64,000 nucleotides of DNA from an uncultured Porphyromonadaceae bacterium (lineage in GTDB: Bacteria; Bacteroidota; Bacteroidia; Bacteroidales; Muribaculaceae): positions 1 to 64,000 of the forward strand of contig URMS01000007.1 in NCBI GenBank assembly GCA_900548975.1. Direction: 5' to 3'. Below, piece by piece: positions 42,622-51,408 of the stretch (position 1 is its first letter; the number at the start of each line of letters is the position of its first letter). Below the pieces are notes generated by a model that did not search any database, was not told the DNA's origin, and saw nothing but the letters and a program-made list of their open reading frames with translations. Both the position numbers and the translations under genes were made by a program.

Positions 42622-44922
42622 ATGAGGGCTGCTAAGTGCTGTTTTATTTCTCTCTTCATCCTTCTGGCTATGCTCCCTGCGTCCTCCGGGGCGCAGGGAT
42701 CGCATCAGTCGGTAGGCCTTGTGCTCAGTGGCGGCGGCGCCAAGGGTATAGCCCACATAGGCCTTATCAAGGCGCTGGAAGACAATGACATCCCTATCGA
42801 CTATATCACCGGCACGTCGATGGGCGCAATCGTGGGCGGCCTCTATGCCTGCGGTTATACTCCCGAGGAGATGATGGCCCTCATCAACAGCCGCTATTTC
42901 AGCTACATGGCGGCCGGCAAGACCGACCCTGCGCTGCGCTATTACTTTTCGCGCGAAGCGCCGTCGCCGCAGATGTTCTCAATGTCTGTAGGACGCCGCG
43001 ACAGCACCGAAAGCAATATTTTCAATCCTCAGTCGCTGATTTCTCCCATGCCCATGAATTTCGGCTTCATGCAGATATTTGCGGCATATACGGCGCGTTG
43101 CGGCGGGAACTACGACCGTCTTTTCGTGCCGTTCCGCTGTGTGGCATCGGATGTCGAGGCCAAGCATAAGAAAGTGATGGGCTCGGGGCGCCTCGAGGAG
43201 TCGATACGCGCTTCGATGAGTTTTCCGCTTGTATTCCAGGCTGTAAGAATAGACAGCGTTACCCTCTACGACGGCGGCGTTTACGACAATTTCCCGGTAG
43301 ACGTGATGCTGAGCGAGTTTTCGCCCTCGATTCTCATAGGGTCGGATGTATCGGCGCCATCCAAGGGGCCTGCCAACAGCTATTTCGATCAGCTCGACCT
43401 GCTTATGAGTCGCGCCCAAAGCTACGATGTGCCTGCCGAAGCCGGTATAAAGGTGCGTATCGACGTCAGTCGCTTCGGGCTACTCGACTGGGGCAAGGCC
43501 TCCGAGATATACAGCGCGGGTTACCGCAAGGGCATGGAGATGATCGACTCGATAAAGAGCCGTGTGCATGTCCGTACGAGCCGCAAGGCCCGCGATCTGC
43601 GCCGGGCCGTGTTCAAGAGCACGGTGCCCGAACTGCGCTTCGACAGTGTCGCCGTTACCGGCGGCAAGAACAGTCAGAACGAGTATATCCGCTATCTCTT
43701 CCGCCCCTCCAAGGGCTGCGATACCATCGGTGTGGACCATGCGCGCCTGTCGTTCTACCGGGCGCTGTCTACCGGGCGCATGGAGATACTGCGTGTCGGT
43801 GCCGAATGCACCGATGACAGCGCCGGCCTCTTCCGCCTCGATGTCGATGCCCGCGCCAAGAGCCGGTTCTCGGTCGGTGCCGGCGGTTTCATTACTTCGA
43901 GCAACAACAGCTATATCTATCTTCGCGCCGGATATTCGTCGCTCAGTTTCAGTTCGGCCAGTACCGACCTCAGTGCCTGGATCGGCCAGAGCTATATGGC
44001 CGGCATGCTGTCGGGGCGTCTCACGTTGGCGTCGGGCGTGCCGTCGGCATTCACATTCCGTGCGGTGGCCTCGCGGCGCAAGTACTATGAGAACGAAGAA
44101 CTCTTTTTCCGCGATGACGAGCCTACCTTCGTTACCTCGCACGAATACTACGGCAAGCTCGGCTGGGCTTTTGCCGCAGGGCGGCGCGGCAGTTTCGAGA
44201 TAGGCGCGGGCGCGGGCAAGCTGCGCTACACCTACTATGTGTCATCGGCTGCGGAGGGCATAGGCCCCGGACGGCATCATGTCGACTATGTGCTTGGACA
44301 GGCCTTTGCCTCCTACGACGAGTCGACGCTCAACGGCATCTGCTATCCTACCACGGGCCGCTCGCTCGCCGTAAAGGCCGCGGGGCTGCTCGGCACCGCC
44401 CGCTGCGGTCAGCCGGGCTACGAGGGCAGCGACCGACAGTCGTGGCTGCAGCTCGATGTGGAGCAGAAAAATTACTTCGACATACACCGCCACTGGGCGC
44501 TGGGCATAGAAAGCCGGGCGCTGTTGAGCACACGGCGTCTGCTGGGCGCCTACGATGCAAGCATCGGCTCGGCGCCGGCCTACACTCCAACTCCCGCATC
44601 GGATACATCGTTCAATCCGGCCCTGCGGGCCAACAGCTTTGTCGCCGTAGGGGTGGTGCCGGTATATAAATTCAACAGTTCGCTGTCGGCGCGGCTGTCG
44701 GCCAACGCCTTTGTTCCCCTACGGAAGATATGCAGCGACGATACCGGCCGGGCCCGCTATGGCCGCTGGTTCGGTTCGGCTAAATTTTTCGGCGAGGTCG
44801 ATGTGGTGTATTCCCTCCCGTTCGGCGATGTGGCAGCCTACTGCAACTATATTTCCTCGCCGGGCCGTTTCAACGTCGGCATATCGCTGGGAATCTATCT
44901 CCCGGCGCCGAAGTTCCTGTGA
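42622..44922 (+). CDS. Patatin-like phospholipase with C-terminal outer-membrane barrel
   Basis: 766 residues: a signal peptide (about 1-25), a patatin domain with oxyanion GGGAKG (near 36), nucleophile elbow GTSMG (near 63) and the dyad Asp in YDGGVYDNFP (near 216). A POTRA-like linker (about 335-400, VPELRFDSVAVTGGKN) and a C-terminal barrel of roughly 350 residues of alternating strands follow. This is a PlpD-like arrangement, in which the esterase is exported or anchored via its own barrel. Substrates are probably membrane phospholipids. The ATG at 42622 is preferred to a GTG nine bases earlier. Confidence 0.88.
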   Translation: MRAAKCCFISLFILLAMLPASSGAQGSHQSVGLVLSGGGAKGIAHIGLIKALEDNDIPIDYITGTSMGAIVGGLYACGYTPEEMMALINSRYFSYMAAGKTDPALRYYFSREAPSPQMFSMSVGRRDSTESNIFNPQSLISPMPMNFGFMQIFAAYTARCGGNYDRLFVPFRCVASDVEAKHKKVMGSGRLEESIRASMSFPLVFQAVRIDSVTLYDGGVYDNFPVDVMLSEFSPSILIGSDVSAPSKGPANSYFDQLDLLMSRAQSYDVPAEAGIKVRIDVSRFGLLDWGKASEIYSAGYRKGMEMIDSIKSRVHVRTSRKARDLRRAVFKSTVPELRFDSVAVTGGKNSQNEYIRYLFRPSKGCDTIGVDHARLSFYRALSTGRMEILRVGAECTDDSAGLFRLDVDARAKSRFSVGAGGFITSSNNSYIYLRAGYSSLSFSSASTDLSAWIGQSYMAGMLSGRLTLASGVPSAFTFRAVASRRKYYENEELFFRDDEPTFVTSHEYYGKLGWAFAAGRRGSFEIGAGAGKLRYTYYVSSAAEGIGPGRHHVDYVLGQAFASYDESTLNGICYPTTGRSLAVKAAGLLGTARCGQPGYEGSDRQSWLQLDVEQKNYFDIHRHWALGIESRALLSTRRLLGAYDASIGSAPAYTPTPASDTSFNPALRANSFVAVGVVPVYKFNSSLSARLSANAFVPLRKICSDDTGRARYGRWFGSAKFFGEVDVVYSLPFGDVAAYCNYISSPGRFNVGISLGIYLPAPKFL

Positions 44923-44952
44923 TGTGTCAAACGCAATCAATCATCTATCGAT

Positions 44953-45756
44953 ATGGATATTAAGGATAATAAACTAAAAATATGTGTAGCCGGCGCCGGT
45001 AACATCGGTTCGGCCATGGCCCGCGGTCTGGCCAAATCGGGCATGGAAGTGGCCGTGTATAACCGCAGCGAGGGCCGTCTGGCGGCGCTTGCCGGCATAG
45101 AGGGCATATGGTGCACCACTTCGTTGCGCGATGCCATGGCAGGCTGCGACATCGCACTGATATGTGTCGAAGGCGACGCGGTGATCCCTGTGGCCCGGCA
45201 GATGGCTTCGTGTTTCGGTTCGAACGCTCCTCTTGTGGGCTCGTGCGCTGCCGCTGTCGCGCTGTCTGAACTGTCGCAGGCTCTTGCGACGCCATCGGGC
45301 GCGGTGCCCGGAGTTTTCCGCCTGCTGCCCAATATTGCGGCCACGGTAGGCTGCTCGGCCAATCTGCTGTGCGGCAACGGACTGTCGGCACATGTGCTCG
45401 ACCGGCTGAAAGAGGTGTTCTCGTGCACCGGCACCACTGTCGAAGTGCCCGAAGAGCTTTTCCCGGCGGCTATGGCCCTTTCGTCGTGCGGCATAGCATA
45501 TGCACTTCGCTATGTGCGCGCCAATATGCTCGCCGGGGTGCAGATGGGGCTTTCGCCGGCTGTGTCGCAGGCGCTTGCCTCGGCCGTGCTCGCCGGCACG
45601 GCACGTCTGCTCGAGGCCGACGGCGCTCATCCCGAGGCGCTTGTCGACCGTGTGACCACTCCCGGCGGTGTGACCATCCGCGGCCTCAACGCCATGGAGC
45701 AGGGCGGTTTCAGTTCGTCGATAGTTTCCGGACTTTTAGCCACTCTTAAAAAATGA
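44953..45756 (+). CDS. proC: Pyrroline-5-carboxylate reductase
   Basis: Final step of proline synthesis (NAD(P)H reduction of pyrroline-5-carboxylate), 267 residues. The N-terminal Rossmann glycine motif GAGNIGSAMARGL is at about 13-25. The C-terminal dimerisation domain carries the family signature TPGGVTIRGLNAMEQGGFSS. The ssb gene starts within its stop codon region (4-base overlap). Confidence 0.93.
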   Translation: MDIKDNKLKICVAGAGNIGSAMARGLAKSGMEVAVYNRSEGRLAALAGIEGIWCTTSLRDAMAGCDIALICVEGDAVIPVARQMASCFGSNAPLVGSCAAAVALSELSQALATPSGAVPGVFRLLPNIAATVGCSANLLCGNGLSAHVLDRLKEVFSCTGTTVEVPEELFPAAMALSSCGIAYALRYVRANMLAGVQMGLSPAVSQALASAVLAGTARLLEADGAHPEALVDRVTTPGGVTIRGLNAMEQGGFSSSIVSGLLATLKK

Positions 45757-46076
45757 ACAAGGCCATTTTACTGGGTTATGTGGGCAAAGACCCCAAGATA
45801 AGGATGGTGGACAGCAGCACTGTCGCCGAATTCAGTCTGGCAACCTCGGAGCGCCGTCCTGCACGCGGTACCGGGGAGGCCGCCGAGATTACCGAGTGGC
45901 ACAATATCGTCATGTGGGGTCCGGCTGCCGAATTTGCCGAGAAATATATCCGCAAAGGCTCACGGCTGCTTGTCGAGGGCAAGATACGCACACGCTACTG
46001 GGAAGACCATAATGCGATAAAACGCACCGTCACAGAGATATATGTAGACAGCTTCGAACTTCTGCCGAAAGGTTGA
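45753..46076 (+). CDS. ssb: Single-stranded DNA-binding protein, short form
   Basis: 107 residues comprising one OB fold: MNKAILLGYVGKDPKIRMVD, ATSERRPARGTGEAAEITEW, HNIVMWGPAAEFAEKYIRKG and LLVEGKIRTRYWED. The usual disordered linker and acidic DDxPF tail, through which SSB recruits repair and replication partners, are missing; the protein ends ELLPKG. It could be an accessory SSB, with the housekeeping copy elsewhere. Coupled to proC by ATGA. Confidence 0.88.
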   Translation: MNKAILLGYVGKDPKIRMVDSSTVAEFSLATSERRPARGTGEAAEITEWHNIVMWGPAAEFAEKYIRKGSRLLVEGKIRTRYWEDHNAIKRTVTEIYVDSFELLPKG

Positions 46077-46102
46077 CAAACAGACATAACATTTACAGAC
46101 AC

Positions 46103-46987
46103 ATGAGAATGAACGGACGCCGTACCAGCGGCAATGTAGAAGACCGCCGCGGTCGTATCAGCGGCAGAAGCCTCGGCATCGGCGGAGGCATAGTGGGCGT
46201 TATAGTGGTGGCTGCCATTACGCTGTTGTCGGGCGGCAGTATCGGCGACGTGCTGGGCGGTGTGCTCGGCAGCGGTCTTGCCGACGGGCAGAGTGCGGGC
46301 TACTATCAGCAGGACTATCAGCCCACGGCCGAGGACGAACGTCTGGCAACATTTGCCTCGCAGGTGCTCGCAGGCACCGAGGATGTGTGGACCCGCGAAT
46401 TCGAGCGCCGCGGCTGGGGCGAGTACGAATGCCCCAAACTGGTGCTGTTCAGCGGTTCGGTCAATTCGGGCTGCGGAAACGCCACCTCGCAGACCGGTCC
46501 GTTCTATTGTTCGGCCGATCAGACCGTGTATATCGACCTCGATTTCTTCAAGCAGATGGGCACAAACATAGGCGCCGACGGTGATTTTGCCTATGCCTAC
46601 GTTATTGCGCATGAGGTGGGGCACCATGTGCAGTATCTTCTGGGCACGCTCACCGAAGCCCACGATGCCATGTCGCGCATGAGCGAGACCGAGGCCAATA
46701 AAGTGAGCGTGCGGCTTGAGCTGCAGGCCGATTTCTATGCCGGAGTGTGGGCCGCGCTCGACAACGAGATGTTCAACTCCATCGAGGAAGGCGATGTGGA
46801 GAACGCCATCAACGCCGCCTCCAAAATCGGCGATGACTACCTGCAGCGCAAGGCCTATGGCCGCGAGATGCCCGACAGCTTCAACCACGGCCTCTCCGAG
46901 CAGCGTGTGCGCTGGCTATCGCGCGGTCTCCGCACCGGCGACCCCACCCAGGGCGACACCTTCTCCCCGGCATACGCTTCGCTTTAG
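46103..46987 (+). CDS. Neutral zinc metallopeptidase, YpfJ family
   Basis: 294 residues. A basic cytoplasmic N-terminus and one membrane segment (about 27-47, GIGGGIVGVIVVAAITLLSG) anchor a periplasmic zincin domain with AHEVGHHVQY near 168-177 and a downstream LELQADFYAGVWA that supplies the third ligand. It fits the KPN_02809/YpfJ family of uncharacterised metallopeptidases. The start is the ATG at 46103, 26 bases after ssb; an in-frame TTG upstream is unlikely. Confidence 0.88.
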   Translation: MRMNGRRTSGNVEDRRGRISGRSLGIGGGIVGVIVVAAITLLSGGSIGDVLGGVLGSGLADGQSAGYYQQDYQPTAEDERLATFASQVLAGTEDVWTREFERRGWGEYECPKLVLFSGSVNSGCGNATSQTGPFYCSADQTVYIDLDFFKQMGTNIGADGDFAYAYVIAHEVGHHVQYLLGTLTEAHDAMSRMSETEANKVSVRLELQADFYAGVWAALDNEMFNSIEEGDVENAINAASKIGDDYLQRKAYGREMPDSFNHGLSEQRVRWLSRGLRTGDPTQGDTFSPAYASL

Positions 46988-47095
46988 GGTGAAGCGTGAA
47001 AAGTGAAAGGTGAAGATAATAGTACTTAGGCTATTGTCGTCCCTTTCGCTGAAACTCACACCTTCACCCTTCACCTTTCACCCTTAACATAAAAA
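46985..47095 (+). repeat. GTGAAAGG-type inverted repeat spacer before ribD
   Basis: Short units AGGGTGAAGCGTGAAAAGTG and AAAGGTGAAG right after the peptidase stop face complementary CACCTTCACCCTTCACCTTT units at about 47060-47085. They could form a hairpin of roughly 100 bases. It ends CATAAAAAG before the ribD ATG. Only the unit differs from the spacers at 33519 and 34514; the layout is the same. Confidence 0.75.
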
Positions 47096-47096
47096 G

Positions 47097-48128
47097 ATGG
47101 AAAGATACATGCGGCGGGCGATGGCGCTCGCACTCAACGGGCTAGGATTCGTGTCGCCCAATCCTATGGTAGGCGCTGTCATTGCCGGTCCCGACGGTCG
47201 GATTATTGGCGAGGGATGGCACAGGGCCTATGGCGGTCCGCATGCCGAGGTCAACGCCGTGGCTTCGGTATCGGACGACGATGCCGTCCTGTTCCATGAC
47301 TCGACCATATACGTCACCCTCGAGCCCTGTTCGCACTATGGCAAGACACCGCCATGTGCCAGGCTGCTGATCGACTGCGGTTTCCGCCGCGTGGTGGTGG
47401 GCGCCGGCGATCCCAATCCACGGGTGTCGGGCCGTGGCATTGCCATGCTCCGCGATGCCGGTATCGAGGTGGTGGAGGGCGTGCTCGCCGAGGAATGCCG
47501 GCTGCTCAACAAGCGATTTATGACCGCACACTCTCTCCGCCGTCCCTTCGTCACCCTCAAGTGGGCCCAGAGCGCCGACGGATTCATGGATGTCGAACGG
47601 CGGGAGGGCGAGCCGGCAGCGCGTTTCTCGACGCCTCTTTCGAGTGTGACGGTACACTCGCGCCGCGCCGTGCACGATGCCATCGCCGTCGGTGCGGCCA
47701 CTGTCATAGCCGACTCGCCGCTCCTGGACACGCGCCTGGTGGCCGGCCGCTCGCCGCGCCCTGTGGTCTTCGACCGTCGCGGGCTTGGAGTGGGGGCCGG
47801 ACTTCTCGACGATCCGCGGCGCACCATCTATATAGGCACCGACAGACCGCTTGCCGACACGCTCGCACACCTCTATGCCGACGAGAATATCACATCGGTG
47901 CTCGTGGAGGGTGGCGCCTCGCTGCTGCGGTCGTTTATCGCGGCCGGTATGTGGGACGAAGCTTTTGTCGAGGTGGCACCCTTTGAACTCGGAGCGGCCG
48001 GCCGCGTTCCCGCGCCCTCCATGCCATGTGCGCCGGTTAATGCGGAAGTCTGCGACTCCAACACCATCTTCCACTACGTGCCGGCATCGTTCTTCGAGCG
48101 CTTCCCCGCCGCCCTCGACAAGCTCTAA
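47097..48128 (+). CDS. ribD: Bifunctional riboflavin deaminase/reductase
   Basis: 343 residues performing two steps of riboflavin synthesis. The N-terminal cytidine-deaminase-like zinc domain has PHAEVNAV (near 48-55) and EPCSHYGKTPPC. The C-terminal reductase domain (from about 150) has FVTLKWAQSADGFM and VEGGASLL. Both are complete. Other rib genes are not nearby. Confidence 0.95.
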   Translation: MERYMRRAMALALNGLGFVSPNPMVGAVIAGPDGRIIGEGWHRAYGGPHAEVNAVASVSDDDAVLFHDSTIYVTLEPCSHYGKTPPCARLLIDCGFRRVVVGAGDPNPRVSGRGIAMLRDAGIEVVEGVLAEECRLLNKRFMTAHSLRRPFVTLKWAQSADGFMDVERREGEPAARFSTPLSSVTVHSRRAVHDAIAVGAATVIADSPLLDTRLVAGRSPRPVVFDRRGLGVGAGLLDDPRRTIYIGTDRPLADTLAHLYADENITSVLVEGGASLLRSFIAAGMWDEAFVEVAPFELGAAGRVPAPSMPCAPVNAEVCDSNTIFHYVPASFFERFPAALDKL

Positions 48129-48156
48129 TCCGCAAAACAGGCCTTTTTTGCGGATT
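48127..48156 (+). terminator. Probable terminator of ribD
   Basis: AATCCGCAAAA, overlapping the ribD stop codon, pairs with TTTTGCGGATT after a CAGGCC loop. The T-run is inside the stem rather than after it, so termination is likely but weaker evidence than elsewhere. A palindrome AAATCAGGCCTGATTT follows at 48166-48181. Confidence 0.5.
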
Positions 48157-48307
48157 ATATTCCTCAAATCAGGCCTGATTTTGGGATTATCCAAAAATAT
48201 TGTTAAAATTTCACCGCGGCCGGTGGTTAATGTTTATTCGCACTCGGGGTGTGGTGGAGTTAAAAACATATAAATGCACCACATTTGCGCCCTTTTGGGC
48301 AAAATGG

Positions 48308-48339
48308 TTTGCCCCATTGCGGCCAAAATTATAATTTTG
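48308..48339 (+). promoter_or_regulatory. Promoter of the DUF6242-DUF6089-uppS-bamA cluster
   Basis: TTTG at 48308-48311, a 20-base spacer and TAATTTTG at 48332-48339. The start codon is only 23 bases after the box. A full Bacteroidetes consensus promoter. Confidence 0.85.
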
Positions 48340-48362
48340 CACCTTGTAACACTGTAAACTCA

Positions 48363-49877
48363 ATGAAGAAATTCACTGCAATATGCTTCGCGGCCATCGT
48401 CGCCGTGCTATTTTTCGCAAGGTGCAATTCATCGGATCCGACATATCCCGATGAGGATCTTTCGTCGGGCGTAGCCGTATATTCATTCGCCCTCACCGCC
48501 GATGACAGTGTGATGGCACACCTCGATACGGTATTTTTCTCGATAAATCTCGATAACGCCACTATCTTCAATGCCGACTCGCTTCCTTACGGCACCAAGG
48601 TCGACAAGCTCATACCCCGCATACGCATGCTCGAGAGCGTGTCGGTGATGACACTTACCGTGCCGGCCAACGGAGACAATCCGCAGAGCGAGCACGACTA
48701 TCTCACCAGTCCTACCGACACTATCGACTTCACAAACCCCGTATATCTCGACGTGCGGTCGCTCAACGGTTTGGTGAGCCGCCGCTACACAATCAAGGTG
48801 AATGTGCATACCCGCGTCACCGATTCGCTGGTATGGGACAAGGCCGCTTACCGCAGTCTGCCCACCGCACTGGCAGAACCCACGGCACAGCGCACCGGCA
48901 GCACGGCCGACGGCCTTTACTGCCTCAGCACCGACGGCAAGGCATGGAGCATGGGCCATGCGTCGCATGCCTTCTCCGATAACTGGCAGTGCTACACTCC
49001 GGCAGTGCCTGCCGGCGCCGACATCGAGTCGTTTAACGGTGCTTCCGACGCCCTCTATATCCTGGCCGGTGGCGCACTTTACCGCTCGACCGACGGCGGC
49101 CGCTCGTGGACCGATACCTCGTGCCGGTGGAATAATATCTACGGTGCTGTCGGCGAAACCTTGCTCGGCAATGTCCGCGGCACCAACGGATGGACGTATA
49201 CCAGTTACCCGGCAGAAAAGTGCGACGGTATGCCGCTGCCTGCGGATATGCCAGTGACCGGTACTTCGCAACTTGTCGACTATACTTTCGACTTCAGCCA
49301 GTCGGGTCAGGCTGTGATGGTCGGCGGCGTCAAGGCCGACGGCGATCTTACCGGCGCTGTATGGGCCTACGACGGCGGTGTGTGGGCGAAGCTCAACGGC
49401 AATTACGCACGTCCGCTGCGCGATGTCACCCTGCTGCCCTATTTCTCGTTCCGCATATCCAACACCCTTGTGGCTACCGAATACTCCCTCATCATGGCTG
49501 TCGGAGGACGCAATGCCGACGATGAGGTGTGCGATACCGTATATGTGACCACCGACTACGGTATGACCTGGTCCAAGGCAGCCGATCTGATGCAGCTTCC
49601 CGACTATGTGCCGTCGTTCTACGGCGCACAGGCTTTTGTCGAAGAAGCCACTCTGAGCTCCCGCGCTTCTTCGGCATGGACCGACATGCCCTTCGCCTAC
49701 AGTCTGCCTGCCGGCGCGGTGTTCGTCGACACTCCCCGCAGCCGTGCCACCAGGCCCGTCACTTCGTGGGAATGTCCGTTTATCTATCTCTTCGGCGGCT
49801 ATAACCGCGACGGCGAGCTGCACAACTCGCTCTGGCGCGCCACTCTCAACCGCTTTATCTTCAAACCGATACAATAA
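48363..49877 (+). CDS. DUF6242-family lipoprotein
   Basis: 504 residues with a lipobox ending FFARC (Cys21) followed by NSSDPTYPDEDLSS. The N-terminal half is beta-rich. The second half has repeated Kelch/sialidase-like phrases (LYRSTDGGRSWTD, VYVTTDYGMTWSKA, YLFGGYNRDGELHNSLWRA), suggesting a propeller with Asp-box-like motifs. The layout matches DUF6242 proteins of Bacteroidales. No catalytic residues can be assigned. The next gene begins nine bases later. Confidence 0.7.
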   Translation: MKKFTAICFAAIVAVLFFARCNSSDPTYPDEDLSSGVAVYSFALTADDSVMAHLDTVFFSINLDNATIFNADSLPYGTKVDKLIPRIRMLESVSVMTLTVPANGDNPQSEHDYLTSPTDTIDFTNPVYLDVRSLNGLVSRRYTIKVNVHTRVTDSLVWDKAAYRSLPTALAEPTAQRTGSTADGLYCLSTDGKAWSMGHASHAFSDNWQCYTPAVPAGADIESFNGASDALYILAGGALYRSTDGGRSWTDTSCRWNNIYGAVGETLLGNVRGTNGWTYTSYPAEKCDGMPLPADMPVTGTSQLVDYTFDFSQSGQAVMVGGVKADGDLTGAVWAYDGGVWAKLNGNYARPLRDVTLLPYFSFRISNTLVATEYSLIMAVGGRNADDEVCDTVYVTTDYGMTWSKAADLMQLPDYVPSFYGAQAFVEEATLSSRASSAWTDMPFAYSLPAGAVFVDTPRSRATRPVTSWECPFIYLFGGYNRDGELHNSLWRATLNRFIFKPIQ

Positions 49878-49886
49878 GCAACTGCA

Positions 49887-50597
49887 ATGAACGCCGCTGT
49901 CTGCCAAGCATTGTCCGGTGCCCGTCGCCTCATGGCGTCGGTGCTTTTGGCGTTGTGTACGCTGACAGGGTCGGCTCAGTCGGCACCATATAAATTCGAT
50001 GTGGGCGCACAGCTGGGCATGAGCGGCTATATAGGCGAGGCCAACCGTTCGGGTCTGTTCTCGCATCCCGGCTTTACGGGCGAACTGTCCATGCGCTATC
50101 TTCCCGATACCCGCTGGGCTCTTCGGGCCGTGCTGTCGACGCTGTCGCTGAGCGGCAATACCGCCGATATGACTGATGTCCTCCCCGGCGGCGCGCAGTA
50201 CAGCTTCTCGTCGCAGGTCTATGCGCTCGATGTTCGCGGCGAGTTCAACTTCCTGCCATACGGCATAGGCGAGACCTACAAGCGCCTTCGCCGCTGGACG
50301 CCCTATCTCGCCGTCGGCCTTGGCGCCTGCCTGTCGTCGTCGGGCGGCAAGACCTCGGTTGCTCCCACAATCCCGATGGGCTTCGGCATAAAGTTCAAAG
50401 CCGCACAGCGTGTCAATCTCGGCATAGAGTTCAGCATGACAAAGGCCTTCGGCGACCATGTCGACGGGCCCGATCTTGCCGACCTCAACCAGATAAAAAC
50501 AGCGTTTTATAAAAATACCGACTGGTTTTCGCGCCTCACGGTGGGCATATCCTATGAATTCGGCCCGCGATGCGAAACCTGCCACTATGTAGACTAA
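49887..50597 (+). CDS. DUF6089-family outer-membrane protein
   Basis: 236 residues with a signal peptide (ending near SAQSAPY) and an eight-strand-like barrel pattern (FDVGAQLGMSGYIGEANRS, PYLAVGLGACLSS, MGFGIKFKAAQRVNLGIEFS). It ends in a Cys-containing tail CETCHYVD. DUF6089 genes lie upstream of uppS-bamA in many Bacteroidetes, which suggests a role in envelope biogenesis. Function is unproven. Confidence 0.75.
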   Translation: MNAAVCQALSGARRLMASVLLALCTLTGSAQSAPYKFDVGAQLGMSGYIGEANRSGLFSHPGFTGELSMRYLPDTRWALRAVLSTLSLSGNTADMTDVLPGGAQYSFSSQVYALDVRGEFNFLPYGIGETYKRLRRWTPYLAVGLGACLSSSGGKTSVAPTIPMGFGIKFKAAQRVNLGIEFSMTKAFGDHVDGPDLADLNQIKTAFYKNTDWFSRLTVGISYEFGPRCETCHYVD

Positions 50598-50620
50598 CCC
50601 CGAATCTCTCCTGATATAAT

Positions 50621-51367
50621 ATGACCGAACAACCGACACTCGACCTCAACCGCATACCCGCGCACGTGGCTATCATAATGGATGGCAACGGCCGTTGGGC
50701 GCAGTCGCACGGCATGGAACGCACCGCCGGCCATGTCGAGGGTGTGTCTACGGTCCGCCGCATCACCGAGGAGGCCTCGTCTCTTGGCGTGGGCTATCTC
50801 ACCCTCTATACCTTCTCTACCGAGAACTGGAACCGCCCCAAAGAAGAGGTCGACGCGCTGATGCACCTCATAGTCACCGCCATAGAGCGCGAGACACCCG
50901 ACCTTATAAAGAACAATGTCCGCCTGGGCGCCATCGGCGAGCTTTCGCGCATGCCTGCCGAAGCCGCCGCGCGGCTTGAGCGGTGCATGGCCGACACGGC
51001 GCACTGCACCGGTCTCAAACTTATCCTTGCGCTGAGTTACTCGTCGCGCTGGGAGATCGTGGAGGCAGCCCGCTCGCTGGCACGCCGTGCCGCCGAGGGT
51101 GCTCTTTCGCCCGAAGATATCGACGAGACGGCATTGTCGATGTCGATGGCCACCGCCGGCATTCCCGACCCCGACCTGCTGATACGCACCGGCGGCGACA
51201 TGCGCATAAGCAACTTTCTCCTCTATCAGATAGCATATACCGAGCTGATATTCACCCAGTCGTACTGGCCTGACTACAGCCGGCAGGAATTCAGAAACAA
51301 TATCGCCGAGTTTCAGCGGCGCCAGCGGCGCTTCGGACTCACCGGCGAACAGATACTCGAGAGTTGA
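50621..51367 (+). CDS. uppS: Undecaprenyl diphosphate synthase
   Basis: cis-Prenyltransferase making the C55 lipid carrier for cell wall and polysaccharide precursors, 248 residues. Motifs: VAIIMDGNGRWAQSHG (catalytic Asp near residue 22), FSTENWNRPKEEVDALM, and the C-terminal LLIRTGGDMRISNFLLYQ and YTELIFTQSYWPD. It precedes bamA, a conserved Bacteroidetes pairing. Confidence 0.96.
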   Translation: MTEQPTLDLNRIPAHVAIIMDGNGRWAQSHGMERTAGHVEGVSTVRRITEEASSLGVGYLTLYTFSTENWNRPKEEVDALMHLIVTAIERETPDLIKNNVRLGAIGELSRMPAEAAARLERCMADTAHCTGLKLILALSYSSRWEIVEAARSLARRAAEGALSPEDIDETALSMSMATAGIPDPDLLIRTGGDMRISNFLLYQIAYTELIFTQSYWPDYSRQEFRNNIAEFQRRQRRFGLTGEQILES

Positions 51368-51408
51368 CCCGGGCCACACCGGATACACGAACCGACCATT
51401 ACTCACCC

